This document shows, piece after piece, positions 17,664 to 29,423 of a stretch of 64,000 nt of DNA. Below the pieces are notes generated by a model. That model was given only the letters and a program-made list of their open reading frames with translations, was not told where the DNA came from and ran no database searches. The stretch comes from Opitutia bacterium. GTDB taxonomy: Bacteria; Verrucomicrobiota; Verrucomicrobiia; Opitutales; Opitutaceae. The position numbers were made by a program, and so were the translations under genes. Position 1 is the first letter of the stretch; every line of letters begins with the position of its first letter. The stretch lies in contig JACRHS010000006.1 in the NCBI GenBank assembly GCA_016217595.1, forward strand, positions 20,372 to 84,371, read 5' to 3'.

Positions 17664-18485
17664 ATGGCCCGCGAGCGCATACTGATCACGGTAAAAACCT
17701 ATCCGACGCTCTCGAAGACTCACGTTGAGCTGGTCTGTACCGCTGGCTTTCGGGAGGACGGTTCGTGGGTTCGCATTTATCCTGTACCCTTCCGGTTGAT
17801 GGAGCACGGCCAGCAGTTTTCCAAGTGGACTTGGGTCGAGCTGCCGTTGGCGAGGAGGACCAAGGACCACCGCCACGAATCACACAGCCCTATCGACCGA
17901 AACGATATCCAGATATTCAACACTATCGGCACCACTGATGGTTGGCGGGAGCGCCGTCAATGGGTGATCAAGCGCGGACCCGTCTGGAGAAATCTAAAAA
18001 ATCTGATTACTGCGGGCAAAAGGGGCGATATCTCGCTTGCAACTTTCAAGCCCACCCAGCTGTTGGGATTCGATCACGAACCCGCCATCACCGAATGGGA
18101 TGCCGACCGCATGGCTGCCGCAAAAGAACAACTCCGACAGACCGATTTTTTTGAAACTGACGACTTGGTCGAAAATTTTAGGCCGGCCGACAAGGTACCG
18201 CACAATTTTTATTACCGCTTTCGAGATGAGGCAGGCACCGAGAGTAGAATGAGGATTTTGGATTGGGAAATTGGGATGCTCTATTGGAACTGCCTTAAAC
18301 TAGCGCATGGCGACCAAGACGAAGCTCTGCGCAAAGTGCGCCAGAAATACGAACAAACGTTCTTTTTAACCGACCTACACTTTTTTCTCGGCACCACCTT
18401 AGAATGGCATGATCGCGCTCCCAATCCTTGGGTGATCGTCGGCGTAGCCCCCATCCCGCATCAACTGCAAAGTGAGTTGTTTTGA
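17664..18485 (+). CDS. Uncharacterised partner of the DUF488 gene
   Basis: 273 residues, no signal peptide or membrane helix. I do not recognise a named domain. Visible: an N-terminal beta-rich stretch (ERILITVKTYPTLSKTHVEL, GSWVRIYPVPFR), a charged middle, and Trp/Tyr-rich C-terminal helices (MRILDWEIGMLYWNCLKL). The ITVKTYP...W-V-RIYP pattern looks like a small-molecule or nucleic-acid-binding sandwich fold, but that is a guess. GGAG lies 13 bp before the ATG, one of the few possible ribosome sites in this window. The 15-bp gap to the DUF488 gene implies co-transcription and a joint role. AT-richer than its surroundings. Confidence 0.72.
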   Translation: MARERILITVKTYPTLSKTHVELVCTAGFREDGSWVRIYPVPFRLMEHGQQFSKWTWVELPLARRTKDHRHESHSPIDRNDIQIFNTIGTTDGWRERRQWVIKRGPVWRNLKNLITAGKRGDISLATFKPTQLLGFDHEPAITEWDADRMAAAKEQLRQTDFFETDDLVENFRPADKVPHNFYYRFRDEAGTESRMRILDWEIGMLYWNCLKLAHGDQDEALRKVRQKYEQTFFLTDLHFFLGTTLEWHDRAPNPWVIVGVAPIPHQLQSELF

Positions 18486-18626
18486 ACATTGGCCATAGCC
18501 AACAAATTGCCACTCGCGATTAGACGGGACGTAAATTGTTAGTCTGATTATTTTTGATGCACTGGTATATAGTGCGTGAAAAAGGGTCGTTGGCCTTCAT
18601 AAGGCATCAAAGCTGTTATTCATAAT

Positions 18627-21600
18627 TCACTTCACTCGGGCCGCTGCCAACGGACCGTCTTGTTTCGGGTCGTCCGGTTTTGCCGCGGCTTTGGCCAGCA
18701 GATCGCGCCATTGGCTCAGGTCGATGTGTTGCAGTGTGCCACCGAAGTGGACGGGCTGATTCAGCAACGCGTAACCCTTCTCGTCTTTCTGGGCGGAGAG
18801 CAGACCGGCTGTCGCCAGGCGGTCGGCGAACTGGTTACGAAATCCAAACTGCAGTTGCACGCTGAGCGGTGCCGCGGGGAAATCCTGCCCCTTGCCCGCA
18901 GCGATCTCGCCGGTACCCGTCACGCTGATGTCCCGGGAATTCATCGCGATCTCCGTCAGGCGAAATGTGCCATCGGCTTTGCGGATGGCCGTGATCGCGA
19001 TCTGGTCGTAACCGATCTCCGCCATCAGGTAGTTGAAATCGAGGACCGCCCGGGTGTTTTTGCTGACGTGATTCTGGCGCGCCTTGATGGCGTTGCGCTG
19101 CGCGCTGAAAATTTTCCCGACGAGCTCGCCCATGGTGTCGAGCGCGTCTGACATCGGGGCCGAAGGTTCCGGGATCGTTTCCGCCACGTTCGTTTTCAGC
19201 AACCGGACAATCCCGTTCTTACTCGCGAGCCGGAATTCCTGCTCCATTCGGCCGAGCAGATCGTCGAGGTTGGCGCCGTTTCCCCGGAGCGTCGTGGCCA
19301 CGGAGAACCGCCCCTTGAACGCCGCATCGCGACCCGCAGGCGCCGCGCCAAACAGCGGCGCGGCGTCAATCTCGCCGAGCGCCGCCGCGCCTTGGAGGCT
19401 GTACGGCAGCTCCGCGGCGGGATCGAACGCGAGCAGCCCTTCCGCTTTTGCCAGCTTATGATCGGCGAGCATCCACAGGCCGTCTTGCAGCCGGATGGAT
19501 CTGTGATCGAGGCCGAAGACGCCGCGCACGCCATCAAAGTCGCGGTCCCCTGCCCGCAAACGATCGAAGGCCACGCTCACGTTTCCGATCCAGTCGCCCC
19601 AAAACGGTATCCGGTCTTTCGCGCCCACCGCCGACGGAGCGCTCCCCAACGCGGTCAGCGGAGCCACCAACGACTGCAGATGTTCCAAGGCGACCTGCTT
19701 GCCCGACACGCTCATGTTGACGCGATCTCCGGCCGCCTCCCGGGTCCACGTTCCCGCGGTCGTCAGCTCCGACGCATTTGCTCCCAACGCGATTTTGATC
19801 GGCGCCCGAAACGAGAGCGCAGGCCCCGCGCCGACATCCGCCTGAAACTCTGCGGAGATGGTTTGATCCGCCGCCGGCCCGACCACCGCCAGTTTGCCCT
19901 TCACGTTCGTCCATCGCGCGAAGCTCGCCGAAAATTCCCCCGCGGCGGATTGCGCGGTGATCCACCCCAACCCCGGGATCGCCGTCTGCGATGCCAGCGC
20001 CTTGAGGTCGGCATTCCACGTGCCGTCGACCGCGGCTGGCGCACCGGCTTTCGCCGGCCAGGAGGCCTTCGCGGCGATGGTCGCCAACGGCTGGCCGGCG
20101 CTTACGACTGTCAGGGGCGTGAACTCCACCCTCCAGCCACCGGCCGCGTACTCGGCGAGAATCGCTGCCGACAAATCGAGGTCGCGCCCGATCGTCGCGT
20201 TCGCTCGTTGCACGGAAACTTTGGTCGCAACAACCGGCGCTTTGGAGCGAATGATGAACCCGGCGTCGGCCGTCCGGACAACCAACTCGCCCGTCGCATC
20301 GCCGCCGGCAAAGGCGCAACCGCCCCAAAATTCCGGCAGCCCGGCCAACGAAAATGCCCCGACAGAAACCTCCAGCCAGTCGTTGCGCGGATCGGCCACG
20401 GTCAGACGACCGCTCCGCTCATCGATCTCAAACGGCTGGAGCGACCGCACCACCGCCGCCCGACCGGGCCCGGCCGCGGAAATGTTCAGCTGCTCGACCC
20501 GGACGGATTGCCCGCTGTGGACTAAATCGAAACGAGCATCCATCGTCACCGCGCCAAGGAAATCCAGCGACGGCGCAATGGCACCCCAGCGGCTGGTCGC
20601 GAGGTTCAGGCGGCCGAGCGCGTGCACGCGGGTGAACGCCGCGTCCACGTCGAAATCGCCTTCCCCGTCGGCCGCGACGGTGGGCAGCGGCCGGTTCGGC
20701 AGGAAGGGGATCAGGTCGGAATTCCGCAGATCGATTTTCCAGGTTCCTACCAGCCGTCCGGTCGCAGCAGGCGCGTGCGCGACAAGGCGCAGAAAGCGCC
20801 GGCCTTCGCCGCTCAGATCGAGCGTGTAGAGTTCCTCCGCCGTGCCGCGCGCCGCCGCCATCTCAACCGTCCAGACGAACCCCTTCGGCAACGACCGGCC
20901 ATCCACCGCGAGGTCGGCCTTGATCGCGATGCGGTTCACGGTCCGCGGTGAATCCATCGTCACGACGAGACGGCCGTGCACCGTGAAATCGGCGGTGTTG
21001 TTCTTCGGATCGCGAAAACTGCCCATCGCCTCCAACGACAGATCGCCCGCACGACCGACGCCCACGCCATCCCCCTTGATGATCACGTGCGCCTTGGCGG
21101 GCGGAGCCCCCGCCGCACCGGCAAACAAGACGTCGCCTTCCAAATCGATTTCGTCGCACGACAGATCGCAGGGCAGATTTCCTCCGCTCAAGATTTCCCG
21201 GAAGATGCCCAACAACTTTTGCGCCGGCATAGCGTTCGCCTGCGTCAACGCGCTGGCTCCGGCCTCGCGCCCGGGCACAGCCGCGCCCTGCGCCGGCGCA
21301 TCGGCCGCAACCGGGCGGCGACTGAGATCCAGCGTCCAGCCGCGGGCCACCAGACTCCGCGCCTTGACGTTGCGATTCCACAGCGAGCGGGTGAGCGGAA
21401 GCTGCGCTTCGAGGTACGGGATGTTGAGAACGGCGTCCTCGCGCTCCAGATGCAGATGGCCGACCTGGACTTTACCGAACCGCGCCGACAACGCCTCGAT
21501 GGACCCGCGCAGGCCAGGCTGCCGGGCCAGCACCCGTTGCGCGACCCACGTCTGGAGGACGGGCGCGATCGTGAGGACGGCAAGCAGAGCGCCGAGCGCG

Positions 21601-21644
21601 ACCGCCCAGCACACTGTTCGCGAAAGGAGTTGGTGAAATTTCAC
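18627..21644 (-). CDS. Large AsmA/YdbH-like inner-membrane-anchored protein
   Basis: 1005 residues. A single N-terminal anchor (AVALGALLAVLTIAPVLQTW) is followed by a long periplasmic region of beta-rich repeats. The C-terminal third holds AsmA-type segments (GEIDAAPLFG, FKGRFSVATTLRGNGANLDD, KNGIVRLLKTN). Such proteins form bridge-like grooves that move phospholipids between inner and outer membranes. Length is normal for YdbH/TamB-class members. The start is GTG at 21644, placed directly before KFHQLLSRTV and the anchor; no Shine-Dalgarno sequence. Monocistronic as far as visible, preceded by a REP-like element. The assignment rests on architecture and C-terminal resemblance, so the precise subfamily is uncertain. 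Confidence 0.7.
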   Translation of the reverse strand: MKFHQLLSRTVCWAVALGALLAVLTIAPVLQTWVAQRVLARQPGLRGSIEALSARFGKVQVGHLHLEREDAVLNIPYLEAQLPLTRSLWNRNVKARSLVARGWTLDLSRRPVAADAPAQGAAVPGREAGASALTQANAMPAQKLLGIFREILSGGNLPCDLSCDEIDLEGDVLFAGAAGAPPAKAHVIIKGDGVGVGRAGDLSLEAMGSFRDPKNNTADFTVHGRLVVTMDSPRTVNRIAIKADLAVDGRSLPKGFVWTVEMAAARGTAEELYTLDLSGEGRRFLRLVAHAPAATGRLVGTWKIDLRNSDLIPFLPNRPLPTVAADGEGDFDVDAAFTRVHALGRLNLATSRWGAIAPSLDFLGAVTMDARFDLVHSGQSVRVEQLNISAAGPGRAAVVRSLQPFEIDERSGRLTVADPRNDWLEVSVGAFSLAGLPEFWGGCAFAGGDATGELVVRTADAGFIIRSKAPVVATKVSVQRANATIGRDLDLSAAILAEYAAGGWRVEFTPLTVVSAGQPLATIAAKASWPAKAGAPAAVDGTWNADLKALASQTAIPGLGWITAQSAAGEFSASFARWTNVKGKLAVVGPAADQTISAEFQADVGAGPALSFRAPIKIALGANASELTTAGTWTREAAGDRVNMSVSGKQVALEHLQSLVAPLTALGSAPSAVGAKDRIPFWGDWIGNVSVAFDRLRAGDRDFDGVRGVFGLDHRSIRLQDGLWMLADHKLAKAEGLLAFDPAAELPYSLQGAAALGEIDAAPLFGAAPAGRDAAFKGRFSVATTLRGNGANLDDLLGRMEQEFRLASKNGIVRLLKTNVAETIPEPSAPMSDALDTMGELVGKIFSAQRNAIKARQNHVSKNTRAVLDFNYLMAEIGYDQIAITAIRKADGTFRLTEIAMNSRDISVTGTGEIAAGKGQDFPAAPLSVQLQFGFRNQFADRLATAGLLSAQKDEKGYALLNQPVHFGGTLQHIDLSQWRDLLAKAAAKPDDPKQDGPLAAARVK

Positions 21645-21772
21645 GCGTGGATCGACGCGTCAGACCGCGTACGTCCGCCAGAGTGTCATCGAAAAGCGCG
21701 GGCATCAACCCTGCGCCTTCTTGCGTCCCTTTGCGGCCACACCTTCCGAACCGGCGAAATTGGACCGTGCCT

Positions 21773-21849
21773 GTAGGGCGGCATCGCCGAATGCCGCCGG
21801 GATTGAGCCGCTCGCGCCAAAGCGGCGGGGTTCGGCGACCCCGCCCTAC
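21773..21849. repeat. REP-like inverted element, copy 1
   Basis: A 77-bp element bounded by GTAGGGCGG and CCGCCCTAC. Its left 31 bp recur exactly, in inverted orientation, at 24381-24411. Internally each half is an imperfect palindrome around TTCGGCGA. It resembles the extragenic palindromes that spread through bacterial genomes. Confidence 0.75.
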
Positions 21850-21896
21850 AAAAGAGGGCGGTCGAGGCCCTTTGGGGCTCTGTATATAAACCGCCC
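21850..21896 (-). terminator. Probable terminator of the outer-membrane protein gene
   Basis: On the minus strand GGGCGGT pairs with ACCGCCC across a 27-base loop that itself can fold, followed by TCTTTT. It lies 16 bp after the stop of the gene at 21913. Confidence 0.5.
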
Positions 21897-21912
21897 GCTG
21901 CCGCGATCCTGC

Positions 21913-22560
21913 TCAGAACGTGCAGCTCAGCGTCAGGCCGAGGCTGTGCAGGTTGCGCTTCGGTGGCGCGCTGTAACGGTAGCCGACACCCACGCTCCAA
22001 TGGTCGCCCAGTTTGCAGGCCACGTTGGCAAACGCACCCAAGGTATAGTCTTTCTCGCGAAATACAGTCGTGGGCCCGCTGCCCGCCAGCACCAGGGCGG
22101 CGGGGTTATATACATTAAACTCCGCCCGCGACACACTCAGATCCAGCGACGGTCCCGCGCTCACCGACCAGTTGCGCGCAATCCGGGTGACGTAGCCGGC
22201 CTGCACCCCCCACTGGTGAATGCTCTCTGTATAATCGTAGGACGTGAGCACCTGCGCGCTCACCCCGCCGTTGTGGAAAACGTCGGACGTGGCCGCCGTG
22301 CCCCGCCCATTGATGTTTTTCAAATAACGATAGGACGCACCGACGAACCACTCGGGCGTAAGTTGGTAGGAAAGGTTCAGCCCGGGGGCGAACTTCGTGG
22401 CGGTCTTATTCAGGTTTTGGATATTGTTGTCTGCGGCGTAAGCGCGGGTGCCGCCGATCCAGACCTGGTCGGCCGTGGGCGTGATTTGCAGACCGGTAGC
22501 CTGGACCGCCACGGCGCTGAGCCCAAACAAGACAACTGCGAGCAAGGATGTGCTTTTCAT
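21913..22560 (-). CDS. Small outer-membrane beta-barrel protein
   Basis: 215 residues. Signal peptide at 1-21 (SLLAVVLFGLSAVAVQA). The mature part is a chain of amphipathic beta strands rich in Tyr, Gly, Ser and Asn (LNLSYQLTPEWFVGASYRYL, WGVQAGYVTRIARNWSVSAG, WSVGVGYRYSAP) and ends in a terminal Phe (LGLTLSCTF), the BAM recognition signature of outer-membrane proteins. The size suggests an eight-stranded barrel of the OmpA/OmpW-like porin superfamily. No OmpA peptidoglycan domain follows. ATG at 22560 begins the signal peptide directly; upstream codons in the frame are low-complexity. Role unknown; it is followed by a terminator and appears monocistronic. Confidence 0.75.
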   Translation of the reverse strand: MKSTSLLAVVLFGLSAVAVQATGLQITPTADQVWIGGTRAYAADNNIQNLNKTATKFAPGLNLSYQLTPEWFVGASYRYLKNINGRGTAATSDVFHNGGVSAQVLTSYDYTESIHQWGVQAGYVTRIARNWSVSAGPSLDLSVSRAEFNVYNPAALVLAGSGPTTVFREKDYTLGAFANVACKLGDHWSVGVGYRYSAPPKRNLHSLGLTLSCTF

Positions 22561-23018
22561 AGTAGTTTCAGGGCACGCAAAGACCATCTGCGCACACGCC
22601 GGTTCCAATTTTGTCGTGCAGCAACATAGCCCAACACAGCCCTGGCCATGTCCGCACCCGCACAAACCTTGTCCGCCGCTGAACAGCCCGTGTCTGCGCG
22701 AGAACAACTCCTGTCCGGCTTGGCACAACCTGCCGCTACCGCCGCCCAACTGGCCCATTACGCCGCCTTTGCGCCTCAGCCGCCTCAATCCTCCACGCCC
22801 CCGCTGTCGGATCTTACTACTATACAACAATACTCGGCTCGACCCCCTCGGCTTTACCATCTACGCTCCGCGCATGTGCGTTTCACGCCGCGATCACCCT
22901 TTGGGCAACAGGCTCTTGCCTCTTGACAGCGACATCGATTGAACGGACCGTACTGCTCAATTCTCATACCAAGAGACATTGTCAATTGTCCCCCCCAAGA
23001 CTCCTTTTACACCCTCCC
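22561..23018. other. 458-bp divergent intergenic region
   Basis: Lies between the outer-membrane protein gene and the TonB-domain gene, which diverge. Frames here (22648-22926 and others) are Pro/Ala-rich without domain signal, so I call no gene. Confidence 0.5.
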
Positions 23019-23906
23019 ATGAAGATATTCTATATATCTATTGTTTTTATAGTCGCTATCGTATTGTGTTACGCTAGTGAACGGGCCCCTGCTAAGGCGA
23101 ATGGGGAGGCGGAATCGTTCGAGAAAAGCAAAAAGCTTTTCGATAAATATCGACCCAATTCAGTGAGCATTCTTTTACCAAAACACGGAAACTCTACTAC
23201 GGTTGTTGATAAACGCGCTTGGAATGCGGACTTCAGTCGGGTTGACGGACGGATATCTGCCAAGCTGTTTTTAGATAAACTCAGATACAAGGATGTCACT
23301 CCGCAACGACTAGCAATACAATTGCGTTACAAAGGGCGCACCCCAGAGGAAGAGTCTGCTTTGGAATGTGGGCAGGATTTCGGCCCGACTTTTCGAGTCG
23401 ACCTGCCGTTTCGTTTGGAAGCCGATGGCATCTATACGGTCTCTATCGATCTCCCGCAGGGTGAGACTCGGCAATATGTCTTGCAGATCGCGGCTGAGAT
23501 CGAGGAAGGGTACAAAACTGGATCAGTCATCGATATTCCTGGGGTCACAGCTATACGCTCCAGCTTGCTTGGTGGTTTTTACGAAGTGGACAAAGTGGAA
23601 GTGCCGCCCAAGGCTCTTTCCCAGCGTAAGCCGACTGCGCCAGCAGGGGCCAAGGAGGCGTCGGGATCAGTTGTTTTAAAATATATAATAGAGGAAGATG
23701 GGACGGTTTTGCATGCCGATATTGAGTTGGTTATTAATGTGAAGAATGACCCTAAAAGTGCCCTAAACCAAGCGGCTCTGGATGGCGTGAAGCAGTGGCG
23801 TTTTGAACCGGCGACGATAGGAGGAAAACCTGTGCGATGCCGAAAAACTGCTAGAGTAGATTTTGGGAACGTACTTTTCATTGACGATGGGACTAAACTG
23901 AAATGA
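23019..23906 (+). CDS. Exported TonB C-terminal-domain protein
   Basis: 295 residues. Residues 1-19 (MKIFYISIVFIVAIVLCYAS) form a signal peptide or anchor. The middle 190 residues are unrecognised and beta-rich. Residues about 210-288 match a TonB/TolA C-terminal domain: SGSVVLKYIIEEDGTVLHAD, then AALDGVKQWRFEPATIGGKP and a final VDF strand, the 'A..a.....f.Pa..nGkpv' pattern. There is no Pro-rich spanner, so it is not a classical TonB; proteins of this type often act in periplasmic or outer-membrane contexts. Clearly AT-richer than its neighbours with different codon use, which suggests recent acquisition. The GTG-or-ATG choice is clear: ATG at 23019 opens the hydrophobic segment. Confidence 0.66.
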   Translation: MKIFYISIVFIVAIVLCYASERAPAKANGEAESFEKSKKLFDKYRPNSVSILLPKHGNSTTVVDKRAWNADFSRVDGRISAKLFLDKLRYKDVTPQRLAIQLRYKGRTPEEESALECGQDFGPTFRVDLPFRLEADGIYTVSIDLPQGETRQYVLQIAAEIEEGYKTGSVIDIPGVTAIRSSLLGGFYEVDKVEVPPKALSQRKPTAPAGAKEASGSVVLKYIIEEDGTVLHADIELVINVKNDPKSALNQAALDGVKQWRFEPATIGGKPVRCRKTARVDFGNVLFIDDGTKLK

Positions 23907-24218
23907 CTGCTTTGACAGAAGGTGGCGTGGGCGGTTTAGGGTGTATATCCTAACCCCTTGAAACAAGTAATAGATAGTCGGTCAGATGGAAGCGCTATGG
24001 TTCTTTTTGCGCCCTGAATCCTGCTCACATGTGGGAAGTATCCGGGTGACTATATATAGTAATTCCGGCTTTGGGTACTGCGGCGAACTGGTGAAATGTG
24101 CGCACAGGCGGGGAGGAGTGGCGGGCGAGCGGCAACTCAGTAAAGGGCGGAAGAACAGGAAAACCTTAAACCCTTTCGGACGCCTTCTTTGTGCCGATGG
24201 GTGCGACAGACGGATTAG

Positions 24219-24369
24219 GGTGACCACGAAAGACACGAAAAACACGAAAGTCGGAGGGGACCACAGATGGCACAGACTGCACGAATAGGATCTGTTGCAG
24301 GGACGTTGTCCGTGTATTCCGCGTGATCCGTGGTTTATATGCCGGTGGTTCGTAGGCGGAGGGGCCACG
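24219..24369. repeat. 151-bp direct repeat, copy 1
   Basis: Begins GGTGACCACGAAAGACACGA and ends at GCCACG. It aligns base for base with 24616-24766 apart from a handful of substitutions. Confidence 0.88.
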
Positions 24370-24380
24370 GTGGCAGCATT

Positions 24381-24411
24381 ATCCCGGCGGCATTCGGCGA
24401 TGCCGCCCTAC
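24381..24411. repeat. REP-like element, inverted copy 2
   Basis: Exact reverse complement of the 31 bp at 21773-21803, carrying the palindromic core GCGGCATTCGGCGATGCCGC. A degenerate relative starts at about 24807. Confidence 0.8.
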
Positions 24412-24615
24412 AGATACGAGTCACTGGCGCACTCGGCAATTTTGCCACAAAGAGGCGCGAGAAATCTGTCCGCTATGGCTGTGCCCAGAGAAGCGCCTAT
24501 AGGCGCGTGTGGCTGTCGGAGTCTCGGGCAATTTTGTGCATTCTTGCGGCCAACCAAAACTCTTCCGGCCTCTGCGCTCTCCGCGTCCTCCTGTAAGCTG
24601 CGTCGGTGTTGGAGG

Positions 24616-24766
24616 GGTGACCACGAAAGACACGAAAAGCACGAAAGTCGGAGGGGACCACAGATGGCACAGATTGCACGGATGGGATTCAATGCAGGGA
24701 TGTAATCCGTGTATTCCGCGTGATCCGTGGTTTATATGCCAGCGGTTCGTAGGCGTAGGGGCCACG
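24616..24766. repeat. 151-bp direct repeat, copy 2
   Basis: Second copy of the 24219 repeat, offset by exactly 397 bp at both ends, including the CCGTGTATTCCGCGTGATCC segment. The 246 bp between the copies is not duplicated. Confidence 0.88.
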
Positions 24767-24936
24767 CTTTCGCCTGCGGCTCAAGCGCGGCTACATGCGT
24801 TGCTTTATCCCGGCGGGGTTCGGCGAGCCCGGCCGGCAATGCGCTGACTCCTTTTTCGTGCCTTTCGTGTGTTTCGTGGTTTCAACCGGCCATTTCGATC
24901 TGGCCAAAGGCGCGCGGTGGGGAGAATGCTACGGGC

Positions 24937-25593
24937 ATGTCCAGCACGTCCGACTCCGAGTACACGTTGCACGAGGAAATGGTTCATAGCATCACGCACG
25001 GGATCGGGATCGTGCTCAGCGTCATCGGACTCACCGTGTTGATCGTGTTGACCGCGTCGCGCGGCACGGCGTGGCATGTCGTCAGCACCACGGTTTTCGG
25101 CGCGACGCTCGTGTTGCTCTACACGTCGTCGACGTTGTACCACGGGTTTCGCGAGGAGAAGGCCAAGGATCTCATGCAGAAGCTCGATCACGCCGCGATC
25201 TACGCGTTGATCGCCGGCACGTACACGCCGTTTCTGTTGGTGAACCTGCGCGGGCCGTGGGGGTGGAGTTTGTTCGGCGTGATCTGGGGGCTGGCGGTAG
25301 TGGGCATGGTGCTCAGCTTCTGGTTCGCCGGGAGATTCCGCCTGGTCACGACGCTGGTTTACCTCGGCATGGGCTGGTTGATGGTGGTGGCGATCCGGCC
25401 GCTGCTGGCCAGCGTCGCGCCGAGCGGGTTGTGGCTGTTGCTGGCGGGCGGGCTGTGCTACTCGGGCGGGACGATCTTTTATCTCTGGCGGGCGATGCGT
25501 TACCATCACGCCGTGTGGCACGGTTTTGTGCTGGCGGGCAGCATCTGCCACTTCTTTGCGGTGTTGTACGCGGTGGTGCCGGCGGCGGCGTAA
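24937..25593 (+). CDS. Hemolysin III family (PAQR/YqfA-like) membrane protein
   Basis: 218-residue seven-helix membrane protein of the HlyIII/PAQR family, thought to act as a zinc-dependent membrane hydrolase or homeostasis factor; true haemolysis is rarely shown. Seen: EEMVHSITHGIGIVLSV in helix 1, SSTLYHGF with the conserved Ser and His, KLDHAAIYALIAGTYTPF with the conserved Asp, and YHHAVWHGFVLAGSICHFFA, giving the His pair expected to bind zinc. The length is normal. The ATG at 24937 comes 60 bp after the last repeat motif; GGGGAGA lies about 11 bp before it. The convergent neighbourhood offers no partner, so it is probably monocistronic. Confidence 0.9.
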   Translation: MSSTSDSEYTLHEEMVHSITHGIGIVLSVIGLTVLIVLTASRGTAWHVVSTTVFGATLVLLYTSSTLYHGFREEKAKDLMQKLDHAAIYALIAGTYTPFLLVNLRGPWGWSLFGVIWGLAVVGMVLSFWFAGRFRLVTTLVYLGMGWLMVVAIRPLLASVAPSGLWLLLAGGLCYSGGTIFYLWRAMRYHHAVWHGFVLAGSICHFFAVLYAVVPAAA

Positions 25594-25730
25594 ACGACAG
25601 GAAAAACCGGGCGCGGCGGCGGGCAAATCATTGGCGGCAGCGACCGCGTTTTCCTCGCCTCGCAAGAAATGCGTTGGGATGGGCAACCGGTGCGAAGCCC
25701 GGCACGGGTGCACGCGGTTAGTGTTACCCT

Positions 25731-29315
<3,585 letters not shown>

Positions 29316-29322
29316 TCTCTCT

Positions 29323-29381
29323 GGCTACGGGTGCCAGCGACGGGCGTTTCGCGCTCTCGCTGGCGCCCGTAGCCATTTTTT
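29323..29381 (+). terminator. Terminator after nifJ
   Basis: An 18-base stem arm GGCTACGGGTGCCAGCGA pairs, with one mismatch, with TCGCTGGCGCCCGTAGCC, followed by ATTTTTTC. It would separate nifJ from the downstream gene, although read-through is possible. Confidence 0.88.
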
Positions 29382-29423
29382 CGTCTCACTTCCCATTCAG
29401 TAGCCAACACACTTTTAGCCGCC

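Larger units (their letters stand above)
23907..24936. other. 1.0-kb repeat-rich intergenic region
   Basis: No supported gene. It holds a 151-bp direct repeat (two copies 397 bp apart), an inverted copy of the REP-like element at 24381-24411, a degenerate third copy near 24807, and a reversed TTTCGTGTGTTTCGTGGTTT motif near 24863. Several frames of 60-136 codons arise from the repeats themselves and would be easy to mis-annotate. Confidence 0.8.

Noticed and set aside
24001..24765. Minus-strand frames with near-identical HINHGSRGIHG-like proteins
   Set aside because: They are translations of the two copies of the 151-bp repeat. Their similarity reflects the DNA repeat, not a protein family.
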